The notes beneath the pieces were generated by a model, which made no database searches, was not told the origin of the DNA, and saw only the letters and a list, made by a program, of their open reading frames with translations. From an uncultured Bacteroidales bacterium (GTDB lineage: Bacteria; Bacteroidota; Bacteroidia; Bacteroidales; Marinilabiliaceae), in the NCBI GenBank assembly GCA_934699135.1, contig CAKUVM010000069.1:1-6464 (forward strand): a stretch of 6,464 bases of DNA, read 5' to 3'. Of the stretch, positions 1 through 6,308 are shown in pieces (the stretch's first letter is position 1; every line of letters starts with the position of its first letter). The translations under genes were made by a program, and so were the position numbers.

Positions 1-655
1 GTATTCCGGCGGCGGGCTTGGCTATGGCAATTGAGATCTCTGCCGGGTCGCGGAGGATTGTCTTGGCCAGGTCGCGAATCTTGGGCGGCATGGTGGCCGA
101 GAACATGAGCGTCTGCCGTGTCTCGGTGGGCAGTAGCTTCACCACCTGCATAATGTCGTCATAAAAACCCATGTCCAGCATCCTGTCTGCCTCGTCCAGC
201 ACCAGGTGGCGCACTTTGCTGAAGTCCACGTAGCCCATGCTGATGTGTTGCAGCATTCGGCCGGGCGTGGCAATGACAATGTCCGCGCCCTCGCTCAACG
301 CGGTGCGCTGTCGGCTCCACTCGCCGCTGTCGCTGCCGCCGTAGACGGCTGTGGAAGATATGTTCACAAAGTAGCCGAAGCCGCTCATCTGTTGGTCAAT
401 CTGTATGGCCAGCTCGCGTGTCGGCACCAAAATTACCGTGTCAACCCCGTCGTTGGGGTTGCGCACAATGTCGTCAATTATTGGCAGCAAGTAGGCCGCC
501 GTCTTGCCCGTGCCCGTCTGGGCGCAGGCTATCAGGTCTCTGCCCTCCATCACCACGGGAATGGCCTGCTCCTGGATTGGTGTCGGCTGGCTGAAGCGCA
601 TGGCCTCCAGGCTGTCTAGCAGCTCGTCGGTGAAGTCGAAATCGTAAAATTGCAT
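1..655 (-). CDS. DEAD-box ATP-dependent RNA helicase, N-terminal RecA domain (3' part outside window)
   Basis: ATP-dependent RNA helicase that remodels RNA duplexes or RNA-protein complexes in the cytoplasm, probably in ribosome assembly or mRNA decay. The 218 visible residues contain the first RecA-like domain in the usual order: Q motif PTPIQEQ (24-30), Walker A AQTGTGKT (45-52), motif Ia PTRELA (78-83), motif Ib TPGR (130-133), DEAD box LDEAD (153-157) and motif III SAT (186-188). The second RecA domain (motifs IV-VI) and the C-terminal tail lie beyond position 1, so the RhlE, CsdA/DeaD and DbpA-like subtypes cannot be separated. The ATG at 655 is chosen because the Q motif then sits about 24 residues in, as usual for short-N-terminus members. 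It starts 14 bp after the methyltransferase stop and has no Shine-Dalgarno sequence, so it is probably the distal gene of the same operon. The family call is secure; its particular RNA substrate is unknown. Confidence 0.96.
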   Translation of the reverse strand, partial: MQFYDFDFTDELLDSLEAMRFSQPTPIQEQAIPVVMEGRDLIACAQTGTGKTAAYLLPIIDDIVRNPNDGVDTVILVPTRELAIQIDQQMSGFGYFVNISSTAVYGGSDSGEWSRQRTALSEGADIVIATPGRMLQHISMGYVDFSKVRHLVLDEADRMLDMGFYDDIMQVVKLLPTETRQTLMFSATMPPKIRDLAKTILRDPAEISIAIAKPAAGI

Positions 656-669
656 TCGTTGGCTAGTTT

Positions 670-1842
670 TTAATACACTTTCAGCACCAGCCCTTTGAGA
701 TATTCGCCCTCGGGGTGGTATATGTTTATGGGGTGGTCGGCCGGCTGCGTCAGCTGGTGCAAGATGGCCACGCGTTTGCGCGCCATTGTGGCGGCGGTGA
801 AGACCATGGTGCGGAAATCCTCTTTGCTCACCACCTGCGAGCATGAGAAGGTGAACAATATCCCGCCCGGCTCTATTATCTCCATAGCCTTGGCGTTGAG
901 GCGGCGATAGCCTTTGAGCGCGTTTCGCAACACGCTGACGTGCTTGGCGAAGGCGGGAGGGTCTAGCACCATGAGGTTATATTTCTGCTGCGTGTGCTCC
1001 ATATAATGGAACGCGTCTTCGACGAAAGCCTCGTGCCTCGTGTCGCCAGGGAAGTTGCGCTCCACGTTTTGGCGCGTCAGCTCAATGGCGCGTTCCGAGC
1101 TGTCCACCGAGTGCACCAGTTCTGCGCCGCCGCGCAGCGCGAAGAGTGAAAAACCGCCTGTGTAGCAAAACATGTTGCACACCCTCTTGCCCAGACTGTA
1201 ACGCTCCAGCAAGGCCCTGTTTTCGCGCTGGTCCACAAAAAAACCGGTCTTCTGCCCCTTCTCCCAGTCAGGGGCGAAGATGATTCCGTTCTCTTTGGCC
1301 TCCTTCACGCCGGCGTGCCCCCACACATAGCTGTTTATCGGGTTCAGGCCCGCCTTGAATGGCAATGTGCCTTCGCTCTTGTTATATATGGCTTTCAGGC
1401 TCTCGCCCATCACGTCGCGTAAGGCTTGCTCCACCATGGCCCGGTCTCGATACATGCCCACAGAGTGAAGCTGCATCACGGCCGTCGTGTCATACACGTC
1501 CACCACCAGGCCGGGCAGGCAGTCTCCCTCGCCAAACACCAGGCGATAGGCCGTCGTGTCGGGGTTCCCCACTAGGCCCACGTCTTTCCTCAGCTCGTAG
1601 GCCTGACGGATTCTGTTGGTGTAGAAGCTCTGGTCTATGCGCTCATCGGCGTCGAACGTCAATATGCGCACGGCTATCGACCCTATCTGGTAATGCCCTC
1701 TGGCCAGGAACTCGCCGTGAGATGACACCACGTCCACCACGTCGCCCTCCTCGGCCTCGTCCAAATGGGCTATGGCGCCCGAGAATACCCACGGGTGGAA
1801 GCGTAGCAGGCTCTGCTCCTTGCCCTGTTTGAGTGTTATCAT
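670..1842 (-). CDS. rlmI: Class I SAM-dependent rRNA (cytosine-C5) methyltransferase, RlmI-like
   Basis: Probable 23S rRNA m5C methyltransferase, transferring methyl from S-adenosylmethionine to a cytosine; the E. coli homologue RlmI modifies C1962. The 390 residues match the family length (E. coli about 396). An N-terminal PUA-like RNA-binding domain spans roughly 1-75 (HPWVFSGAI at 16-24). The family segment GEGDCLPGLVVDVY is at 104-117 and KTGFFVDQRENR at 198-209. The Rossmann methyltransferase domain follows, with SAM-binding motif I around NMFCYTGGFSLFA (223-235), an acidic residue at D247, motif IV LDPPAF (293-298) and FSCS (332-335); Cys334 is the candidate catalytic cysteine. The ATG start lies 13 bp after the exonuclease stop, behind a CA-rich tract and without a Shine-Dalgarno sequence. 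The next gene, an RNA helicase, fits a ribosome-maturation role. The symbol rests on domain architecture, and the target base is inferred from the family. Confidence 0.93.
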   Translation of the reverse strand: MITLKQGKEQSLLRFHPWVFSGAIAHLDEAEEGDVVDVVSSHGEFLARGHYQIGSIAVRILTFDADERIDQSFYTNRIRQAYELRKDVGLVGNPDTTAYRLVFGEGDCLPGLVVDVYDTTAVMQLHSVGMYRDRAMVEQALRDVMGESLKAIYNKSEGTLPFKAGLNPINSYVWGHAGVKEAKENGIIFAPDWEKGQKTGFFVDQRENRALLERYSLGKRVCNMFCYTGGFSLFALRGGAELVHSVDSSERAIELTRQNVERNFPGDTRHEAFVEDAFHYMEHTQQKYNLMVLDPPAFAKHVSVLRNALKGYRRLNAKAMEIIEPGGILFTFSCSQVVSKEDFRTMVFTAATMARKRVAILHQLTQPADHPINIYHPEGEYLKGLVLKVY

Positions 1843-1886
1843 TTGTGTGTGTCTGTTACTTGTTTTGTGTCTGTGTGTTGTCTGTC
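1843..1886 (-). repeat. CA-rich low-complexity tract at the exonuclease/methyltransferase junction
   Basis: On the coding strand this 44-nt stretch is almost entirely A and C with isolated G and a single T, which belongs to the exonuclease stop codon TAA. The 7-mer ACAGACA occurs three times, and a short (AC)n run lies directly before the methyltransferase ATG. It encodes the polar end of the exonuclease and forms the whole 13-bp spacer. Such mRNA should be unstructured, which could help initiation where no Shine-Dalgarno sequence exists. That function is inference. Confidence 0.6.
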
Positions 1887-2509
1887 GCCATTGTCCTCCG
1901 GCTCTCCAGCTGCCGCCGCACGTCGGCCACGCGCTCGCTGTCCGTCACGCCGGCGCTGAGGGCCTTGTATAGTTGGAGAGACACCCACGAGTCTGTGGCG
2001 GCATATGTCAGCTGCCCTGGGGTCAGCGTCTCGCCCTCCCAATTCGTCAGCCGCTGCCTTTTTGACACCCTCACGCCCAGCACGTGGGCCGCCATCTTCT
2101 TGAGGCTCAAGTCTTCCACGCCCTTGGCCTCGGCAATGCTCTGCAAGTCGACGAAGCCGCCGGGTGTGAAGTCGCGCAGCTTGCGCAGGCCGCGCAGGTC
2201 GTCGCGGATGGCCAGGCCGGGCTTCACTATGTCTTTGTTCTCCAAGAAGTGGGCCAAGGCCTCCGTCATGCCGGTCTTGCATAGGCGGATTAGCCACGTC
2301 TTGTGCTCGGCCGAGAGCTGAAGCAGCGCCACCTTGTAGTTGCAGCCGCGCGTGAAGGCCGGGCGCGTCTCCGTGTCGAAGCCAAGGGCTGGCTGCCGGC
2401 TCATCTCCGCCACGGCCGCCTCTATGTCTTCCGCCTTGTCTATCAGCGCGATCTCCTGGTCATATTGGCACAGGGGCAGGAGGTCTATCTCTTCGTTGCT
2501 TACTTTCAT
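1856..2509 (-). CDS. DEDDy 3'-5' exonuclease (RNase D / WRN-exonuclease-like)
   Basis: A single-domain 3'-5' exonuclease of 217 residues that should hydrolyse RNA or single-stranded DNA ends with two metal ions. The DEDDy signature is readable: Exo I GFDTET (43-48, Asp45 and Glu47), Exo II in GLAIRDDLRGL (98-108, most likely Asp104), and Exo III YAATD (169-173, Tyr169 and Asp173). The family segment VDLQSIAEAKG (120-130) and the KRQRLTNWE-type stretch (150-158) before Exo III are also present. It is much shorter than RNase D (about 375 residues) and lacks the HRDC domains, so it belongs with the compact '3'-5' exonuclease domain' proteins. The last 11 residues are a polar tail read from the CA-rich tract. 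Its ATG overlaps the DUF5063 stop by four bases (ATGA), implying translational coupling. Activity is secure by motif; RNA versus DNA substrate is not resolved, though the downstream rRNA methyltransferase and RNA helicase favour RNA. Confidence 0.93.
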   Translation of the reverse strand: MKVSNEEIDLLPLCQYDQEIALIDKAEDIEAAVAEMSRQPALGFDTETRPAFTRGCNYKVALLQLSAEHKTWLIRLCKTGMTEALAHFLENKDIVKPGLAIRDDLRGLRKLRDFTPGGFVDLQSIAEAKGVEDLSLKKMAAHVLGVRVSKRQRLTNWEGETLTPGQLTYAATDSWVSLQLYKALSAGVTDSERVADVRRQLESRRTMATDNTQTQNK

Positions 2510-3180
2510 CGCTTCTTCTTGTTGTCCACCAGCCTCATGCCCATTTGGCGCATGAAATATGGTGTTCCGTCTTCTTGTCGCGGGGCGTCTTCTTCTTCGG
2601 CCTCCTCATCTTCCCGCGGGGCGGGCTTCTCATCCGCCAGGTCGTCTCCGCAATACAGGGCGTTGTTTATGGCGCCCATGGCGTTGCAGACCTTTTGCCC
2701 CCAATATTCTTTGAATTTGTCCCCTATGACGGCGACGGCATCGTTCATCACCGCGTCGTCGCCGCTGTGATACTGTTCACAAAAGTTGCGTATGTCCTGA
2801 TATATGTCCGCCATGTCTTCCGATATGCTGGCGGCTACGGGGGTCTCGCTATATTTAAAGTCTTCCTTGAAGACGGTCAGGTAGTCATCGTGGCTCGTGA
2901 GCCGCTCGTGAATTCCGCGGCGGACGGTCTCATATGTCTCATAATCAACAATCTCTGGCAGGTCTTCGTCAGACTGGGCCTTCACGTCGGGCAGCAGCGC
3001 GCCTTTCATGTAGAGCAGGGGCAACAGGCGGCTGGCCACGCGCAGGTAGTCGGCCTTGGAATATTTTGGCGCATTTTCGGCAAAGACGCAATATTCGCGC
3101 GCCACGGTGGCGAACTCTATCACGTTTTTCGAGTAGACTATCTGATAGTCTGGCTCTTGTTCGTTTTTCTCGTTATCCAT
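2506..3180 (-). CDS. DUF5063 domain-containing protein, function unknown
   Basis: A 224-residue soluble protein without signal peptide or membrane segment. It resembles the DUF5063 family common in Bacteroidota, whose biochemical function I do not know. Residues about 14-180 look like a mostly helical domain: YSKNVIEFATVAREYC at 16-31, RLLPLLYMKGALLP at 51-64, and an aromatic/acidic segment DIYQDIRNFCEQY (125-137) before KFKEYWGQKVCNA (155-167). A strongly acidic, probably disordered linker covers about 183-204 (EDEEAEEEDAPRQED), followed by a basic end (NKKKR). The ATG at 3180 is preferred over an in-frame non-ATG start at 3198 because it gives a compact 8-bp overlap (ATGGATAA) with the transporter stop instead of 26 bp. 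The stop shares the ATGA overlap with the exonuclease start, so the two are probably made in linked amounts and may act together. The family call comes from recognised sequence patterns, not a search. Confidence 0.85.
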   Translation of the reverse strand: MDNEKNEQEPDYQIVYSKNVIEFATVAREYCVFAENAPKYSKADYLRVASRLLPLLYMKGALLPDVKAQSDEDLPEIVDYETYETVRRGIHERLTSHDDYLTVFKEDFKYSETPVAASISEDMADIYQDIRNFCEQYHSGDDAVMNDAVAVIGDKFKEYWGQKVCNAMGAINNALYCGDDLADEKPAPREDEEAEEEDAPRQEDGTPYFMRQMGMRLVDNKKKR

Positions 3181-4516
3181 CAATGTTTTCTGTCTCAATG
3201 TCCTGTGTCTCGTCAGGCTCTATCGCTTTGGCTTTTTCTTTGTCTCGTTTGGCGCACCACGCGGCGTAGGCCACAATGATGGCAAACGCGGTGGCCGCAA
3301 CCAGCAGCCCCGCGATGCCGCCGTCGTCCATCTCCCAGCTCACGAAGTTGGCGGCCAGGCCGCCGCTGCCGGCCATGACCAGCCCGGCGGCCGCCACGTT
3401 GAGCGTCTCGCTGTCCAGGTCCTTGGTGGCCAGGTGGAATATTGTCGGGTACATGACGGACATGCAGCCAGACACCCCTACCATGCACCACAGCCCCGCC
3501 TCGTTTGAGAGGCATACGCCCGTCACCGTCAGCGCGGCAGCCAAGGCCGCCGCCAGACCCAGCATCAGGGTGGGGCGGACGCTGTCATTCCGAGTCAAGA
3601 GGAAAGCCAGGAGCCTGCCCGCCCCGAAGGCCAGGAGGCCAGGCAGCAGCAGCCCCTTGGCCACGTCCGCCGCCTGTATCAATGTCCCGCCGCCGGGGTT
3701 GGCCATGAGCGTGGCCGTGCCATACCCCGCGATGCTAGACCACCCTATGGTCTGCGCCCCCACATAGAGGAAGAGGCAGGCCACGCCCGCCACGTAGGCC
3801 TTGTCTCGCGCCAAAGTGCGGATCATCTGGCCCGCCGTGCGTTGCCGCGGCGAGTCGAAGTCTGTGCTGTATATCTCTATCATGGCCGTGGCGATGGCAA
3901 GGGCGCACGCCGCCGCGCCAATCCATACGAAAGGGGTGGCTATGGTCAGCAGGTCGGTCTTCTGGGCTGCCTCGAAATATATGGGGTCAAGGTGGATGCG
4001 CTGCTCGGCGCTGAGCACGAATAGCCGGCGGTCTATGAACTTGGTCATTATCAGGTAACCGCCAATCCAGCCCGCCACGTTGAACGTCTGCGCCAAGAAG
4101 AGCCTGTTCAAGGCCTTGTCGCGTCTGCCCATTGTAATGACTAACGGGTTGGCCGACGTTTCCAGAAACGCCACGCCGCACGTCATGACGAACAGCCCCA
4201 CCATAAATGGCGCGTAGGCGCCTATCTGCGAGGCCGGCAGGTGGCTCAGCGCGCCGGCGGCAAAGAGGCCAAGCCCCGTCAGCATGCTTGCGCGCAGCCC
4301 CAGGCGGCGAGACATTATTATGGCCGGGATGGTCATGAGGGCGTAGGCCGCGTAGTAAAACACGTGGAGGGCGGGGCTGAGCGACGCATCTTTTATGAAC
4401 ACCTTGCCGTATGCCCTGCCCATGGGCTCAGTCATCTCGCTGTTTATGCCCCACAGTGTGAAGCAGCATACGGCAATGCCGTAGAGTATCAGCCTCTCTT
4501 TGCGCTTGTTGCTCAT
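3173..4516 (-). CDS. Major facilitator superfamily transporter, FHS (FucP-like) family
   Basis: Inner-membrane secondary transporter of 447 residues with about 12 hydrophobic segments, probably a proton symporter for a sugar or similar small solute. Similarity to E. coli FucP is direct: FTLWGINSEMTE (19-30) aligns with FucP FFLWAVANNLND, FLETSANP (117-124) with CLETAANP, LAQTFN (141-146) with LAQTFN, LYVGAQTIGWS (250-260) with CYVGAQTACWS, and MYPTIF (355-360) with QYPTIF. Glu119 matches FucP Glu135, Asn146 matches Asn162, and Glu30 replaces FucP Asp46. These differences mean the substrate need not be fucose, so no symbol is given. The C-terminal 25 residues are charged and cytoplasmic. An in-frame GTG at 4531 directly abuts the preceding stop, but the ATG at 4516 is preferred: it leaves a normal 15-bp gap containing GAGG about nine bases upstream, and begins MSNKRKER just before TM1. 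The neighbouring amidohydrolase may process what it imports. Confidence 0.88.
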   Translation of the reverse strand: MSNKRKERLILYGIAVCCFTLWGINSEMTEPMGRAYGKVFIKDASLSPALHVFYYAAYALMTIPAIIMSRRLGLRASMLTGLGLFAAGALSHLPASQIGAYAPFMVGLFVMTCGVAFLETSANPLVITMGRRDKALNRLFLAQTFNVAGWIGGYLIMTKFIDRRLFVLSAEQRIHLDPIYFEAAQKTDLLTIATPFVWIGAAACALAIATAMIEIYSTDFDSPRQRTAGQMIRTLARDKAYVAGVACLFLYVGAQTIGWSSIAGYGTATLMANPGGGTLIQAADVAKGLLLPGLLAFGAGRLLAFLLTRNDSVRPTLMLGLAAALAAALTVTGVCLSNEAGLWCMVGVSGCMSVMYPTIFHLATKDLDSETLNVAAAGLVMAGSGGLAANFVSWEMDDGGIAGLLVAATAFAIIVAYAAWCAKRDKEKAKAIEPDETQDIETENIDG

Positions 4517-4531
4517 CTCCTTCGCCCTCAC

Positions 4532-5728
4532 TTATTTTTTCATCGGCAGGCTCCGCCCCATGTTTGCGGCCATCCACGCCATTATGGCGGGCGAGGCGCG
4601 CAGGACCTCTTCGTCCGGGTCGAAGCCTGGCGTGTGCGCCCCGCAGGGCGAGCCGACGCCAAAGCGGTAGAAGACCGACGGGTAGCGCTGCGTGTAATAT
4701 CCAAAGTCCTCGGCCGTCATGCGCAGGGGCATCTCCTCCACCTTGTCAGCTCCCAGCAGTTGGCGCGTCAGCTCGGCTGCCAGGGGCGTCAGCGTCTCGT
4801 CATTTCGCACACAGGGGTAGCCGTGGCGTATCTCCACCTCGGCGCGCGCGCCGTAGGCCCCCGCCACGGCCTCCGCCACGGCCACGATGCGCTCCTTCAT
4901 CTTGGCGCGCCAAGCCTCGTCCATCGTGCGCATCGTGCCGGCAATGTATACAGTGTCCGGTATCACGTTTGTGGCCCCGTCGGCCTCAAATTTGCCAAAA
5001 GACAGCACCATGGGCACCGTGGCCGGCACCTCGCGCGCCACCAGGTGTTGCATGGCCACAACTGTCTCGCAGCCAATCAAGACGTTGTCCGTCAGCAAGT
5101 GGGGCATCCCGCCGTGGCCTCCGCGCCCTTTTATGTGGATGTGGATCTCATCTCCGCTGGCCATGTAGGCCCCGCTGCGGAAGCCGGCGTGGCCCGTGGG
5201 CATCTCTGCCAGCACGTGGGCGCCTATCATGGCCTCTGGCTCAAAGCCGAAAGCCGATGTCGCGCCCTCTTTCAGCATCAGGCTCGCGCCGCCGGGCCAG
5301 CACTCTTCGCCGGGTTGGAATATTAATAGGTATCGGCCGTGGAGTTCGGCCCTGTTTTGTTGCAATATCTTGGCCACCGTCAGCAGCGACGCCGTGTGCA
5401 TGTCATGGCCGCAGGCGTGCATCACGCCCTCCGTCTCCGACCTCACCTCGTGGTCCGCGGCCTCCGTTATGGGCAGCGCGTCCATGTCCGCCCTCAGCCC
5501 AATGTCGTGTCCGGGCTTGCCTCCCTCAATCAGCGCCACGCAGCCCGCGCCTATGGCGTAGCCCGTCTTCACGCTCAGCCCCAGCCCGCTCAGCCGCTCG
5601 GCCACGTAGGCGCCCGTCTGCGTCTCGTGAAAAGACAGTTCGGGGTGGCGGTGCAGACGGCGGCGCATGGCCACGGTCTCGTCATACAGGGCCGCCGCCG
5701 CGGCCAAAAATGTTTCTTTTGTGAGCAT
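4532..5728 (-). CDS. M20-family metallo-amidohydrolase (N-acyl amino acid / hippurate hydrolase type)
   Basis: Zinc-type amidohydrolase of 398 residues, the family's usual length, expected to cleave an amide bond in N-acyl amino acids, hippurate-like conjugates or small peptides. The fold signature is complete: LRADMDALP (78-86), metal-binding MHACGHDMH (103-111; Cys106, His108), catalytic base and ligand QPGEE (138-142; Glu141, Glu142), GAHV (169-172; His171), the dimerisation-domain segment GRGGHGGMPH (201-210), NVIPDTVYIAGTMR (254-267) and the terminal ligand in GAHTPGFD (363-370; His365). The reading frame stays open to 5881, but the extra 51 residues contain no family sequence and include the promoter, so the ATG at 5728 is chosen. 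No signal peptide is present, so the enzyme is cytoplasmic. It is the first gene of the operon, followed 15 bp later by the transporter. Its exact substrate cannot be told from sequence; M20D amidohydrolase is the best class. Confidence 0.93.
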   Translation of the reverse strand: MLTKETFLAAAAALYDETVAMRRRLHRHPELSFHETQTGAYVAERLSGLGLSVKTGYAIGAGCVALIEGGKPGHDIGLRADMDALPITEAADHEVRSETEGVMHACGHDMHTASLLTVAKILQQNRAELHGRYLLIFQPGEECWPGGASLMLKEGATSAFGFEPEAMIGAHVLAEMPTGHAGFRSGAYMASGDEIHIHIKGRGGHGGMPHLLTDNVLIGCETVVAMQHLVAREVPATVPMVLSFGKFEADGATNVIPDTVYIAGTMRTMDEAWRAKMKERIVAVAEAVAGAYGARAEVEIRHGYPCVRNDETLTPLAAELTRQLLGADKVEEMPLRMTAEDFGYYTQRYPSVFYRFGVGSPCGAHTPGFDPDEEVLRASPAIMAWMAANMGRSLPMKK

Positions 5729-5776
5729 CGTGTCTCCGTCCGCCGCCGAGGTCGCGCCTGGCGGCGTTGTATGAGA

Positions 5777-5784
5777 CAAATTTA
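5777..5784 (-). promoter_or_regulatory. Candidate Bacteroides-type -7 element for the M20 operon
   Basis: On the minus strand this reads TAAATTTG, a perfect match to the Bacteroidota -7 consensus TAnnTTTG. The -33 position, 19 bp upstream, reads TCGG, a poor match to TTTG. Transcription would begin near 5771 and leave a leader of roughly 43 nt before the ATG at 5728. It is the only match I found between the operon's first gene and 5900. Confidence 0.55.
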
Positions 5785-5908
5785 CCGTAATTATTTGATT
5801 TATCCGATTCTTGCCGAGGCTCAAATGGCCGCCCCAACTCCCACTACGAGGTGGCGCGCCGCGTGCCTGTGGGTGTATCACCTACCGTGATTAAAGGCTT
5901 TTTAACAA

Positions 5909-5934
5909 CCACGCCGTTTTAACAGCGGGCGTGG
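5909..5934. repeat. 7-bp inverted repeat (CCACGCC / GGCGTGG), 12-base loop
   Basis: A perfect 7-bp stem with a 12-base loop lies about 125 bp upstream of the operon -7 element. The octamer TTTTAACA occurs at 5900-5907 and again at 5917-5924, 17 bp apart, overlapping the hairpin. No transcript is expected to end here, because the flanking genes diverge, and neither strand has a clean run of T after the stem. A protein-binding site is more likely than a terminator, but this is a guess. Confidence 0.4.
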
Positions 5935-6106
5935 CGGGCTAAACGAAGTGTGCTTTATGGAACAATGTGCCGCCAAAATGACATAGCGATGAAAAATTAA
6001 TGTCTTTTGTGTCCCGCTTTACGCAGTTTTGCGCGCTTTTGTTGCGTTGAGGGGTTGAAATTTATATGCGGATACCCGTTTCCCCGTATGGCGAAAATAT
6101 TGCGAA

Positions 6107-6137
6107 TTTGTAACAATATGCAGTGTAACTAGGTTTC
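6107..6137 (+). promoter_or_regulatory. Candidate Bacteroides-type promoter for the divergent gene (distal)
   Basis: TTTG at 6107-6110 is followed after exactly 19 bp by TAGGTTTC at 6130-6137. The -33 element is perfect, the spacing is the Bacteroidota standard, and the -7 element differs from TAnnTTTG only in its last base. Transcription would start near 6143 and give a leader of about 280 nt before the ATG at 6427. It is the best two-element promoter match in the intergenic region. Confidence 0.5.
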
Positions 6138-6156
6138 GTGCCGCATTTTTATTCAG

Positions 6157-6168
6157 TGTATGCATACA
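6157..6168. promoter_or_regulatory. Perfect 12-bp palindrome TGTATGCATACA, possible operator
   Basis: The 12 bases are an exact palindrome in AT-rich surroundings. It sits about 14-25 bases downstream of the start predicted from the 6107-6137 promoter, a position where a bound dimer could block transcription. The heptamer CAGTGTA occurs at 6121-6127 and 6154-6160, the second copy overlapping the palindrome's left edge. The symmetry is seen directly; operator function is inference. Confidence 0.4.
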
Positions 6169-6192
6169 ATACATTTCAATCTGAAAGTCATG

Positions 6193-6208
6193 TACCATAA
6201 GAATGGTA
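6193..6208. repeat. 6-bp inverted repeat TACCAT-AAGA-ATGGTA
   Basis: A perfect 6-bp dyad with a four-base loop lies about 80 bp upstream of the proximal -7 element (6290-6297). It is followed on the plus strand by GTTTTCG, too short a T run for a strong terminator. It could be a transcription-factor half-site pair or a small hairpin within the distal-promoter leader. A dyad this size can also occur by chance. Confidence 0.3.
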
Positions 6209-6289
6209 GTTTTCGTAACCGCGTGCGGCGTTGTGGCGGGGTGATTGAAACTTTAAGATTTGTTGTGATACGCCTATATTCATTGTTTC

Positions 6290-6297
6290 TATCTTTG
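6290..6297 (+). promoter_or_regulatory. Candidate -7 element for the divergent gene (proximal)
   Basis: TATCTTTG matches the Bacteroidota -7 consensus TAnnTTTG at every fixed base. The nearest upstream TTTG (6259-6262) is 27 bp away, longer than the usual 19-21, so the -33 element is weak or absent. Transcription would start near 6304, just before the leader that can fold into a branched structure, and give a 5' untranslated region of about 120 nt. Confidence 0.45.
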
Positions 6298-6308
6298 CGA
6301 GTGTAGGA

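Noticed and set aside
2545..3279. Plus-strand open frame of 244 codons with hydrophobic stretches
   Set aside because: It is antisense to the DUF5063 gene; the apparent hydrophobicity comes from complementing acidic and polar codons.
4241..5326. Long plus-strand open frame (361 codons) opposite the amidohydrolase and transporter
   Set aside because: It is antisense to two genes with clear family motifs, is rich in His, Arg and Ala without domain order, and results from GC-rich codon bias on the other strand.
4564..5724. Plus-strand open frame of 386 codons
   Set aside because: It mirrors the M20 gene almost exactly; the product is Arg/Pro/Ser-rich low-complexity sequence with no recognisable fold.
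5729..5881. 51-residue N-terminal extension of the amidohydrolase
   Set aside because: The extra sequence has no family similarity and no signal-peptide character, and it contains the likely promoter and leader; M20 enzymes normally begin where the ATG at 5728 places them.
6061..6100. Dyad ATAC...GTAT around CCCGTTTCCCC (about 6072-6089)
   Set aside because: Only the outer four bases are symmetric; the interior is a pyrimidine run without dyad symmetry, so it is within chance expectation.
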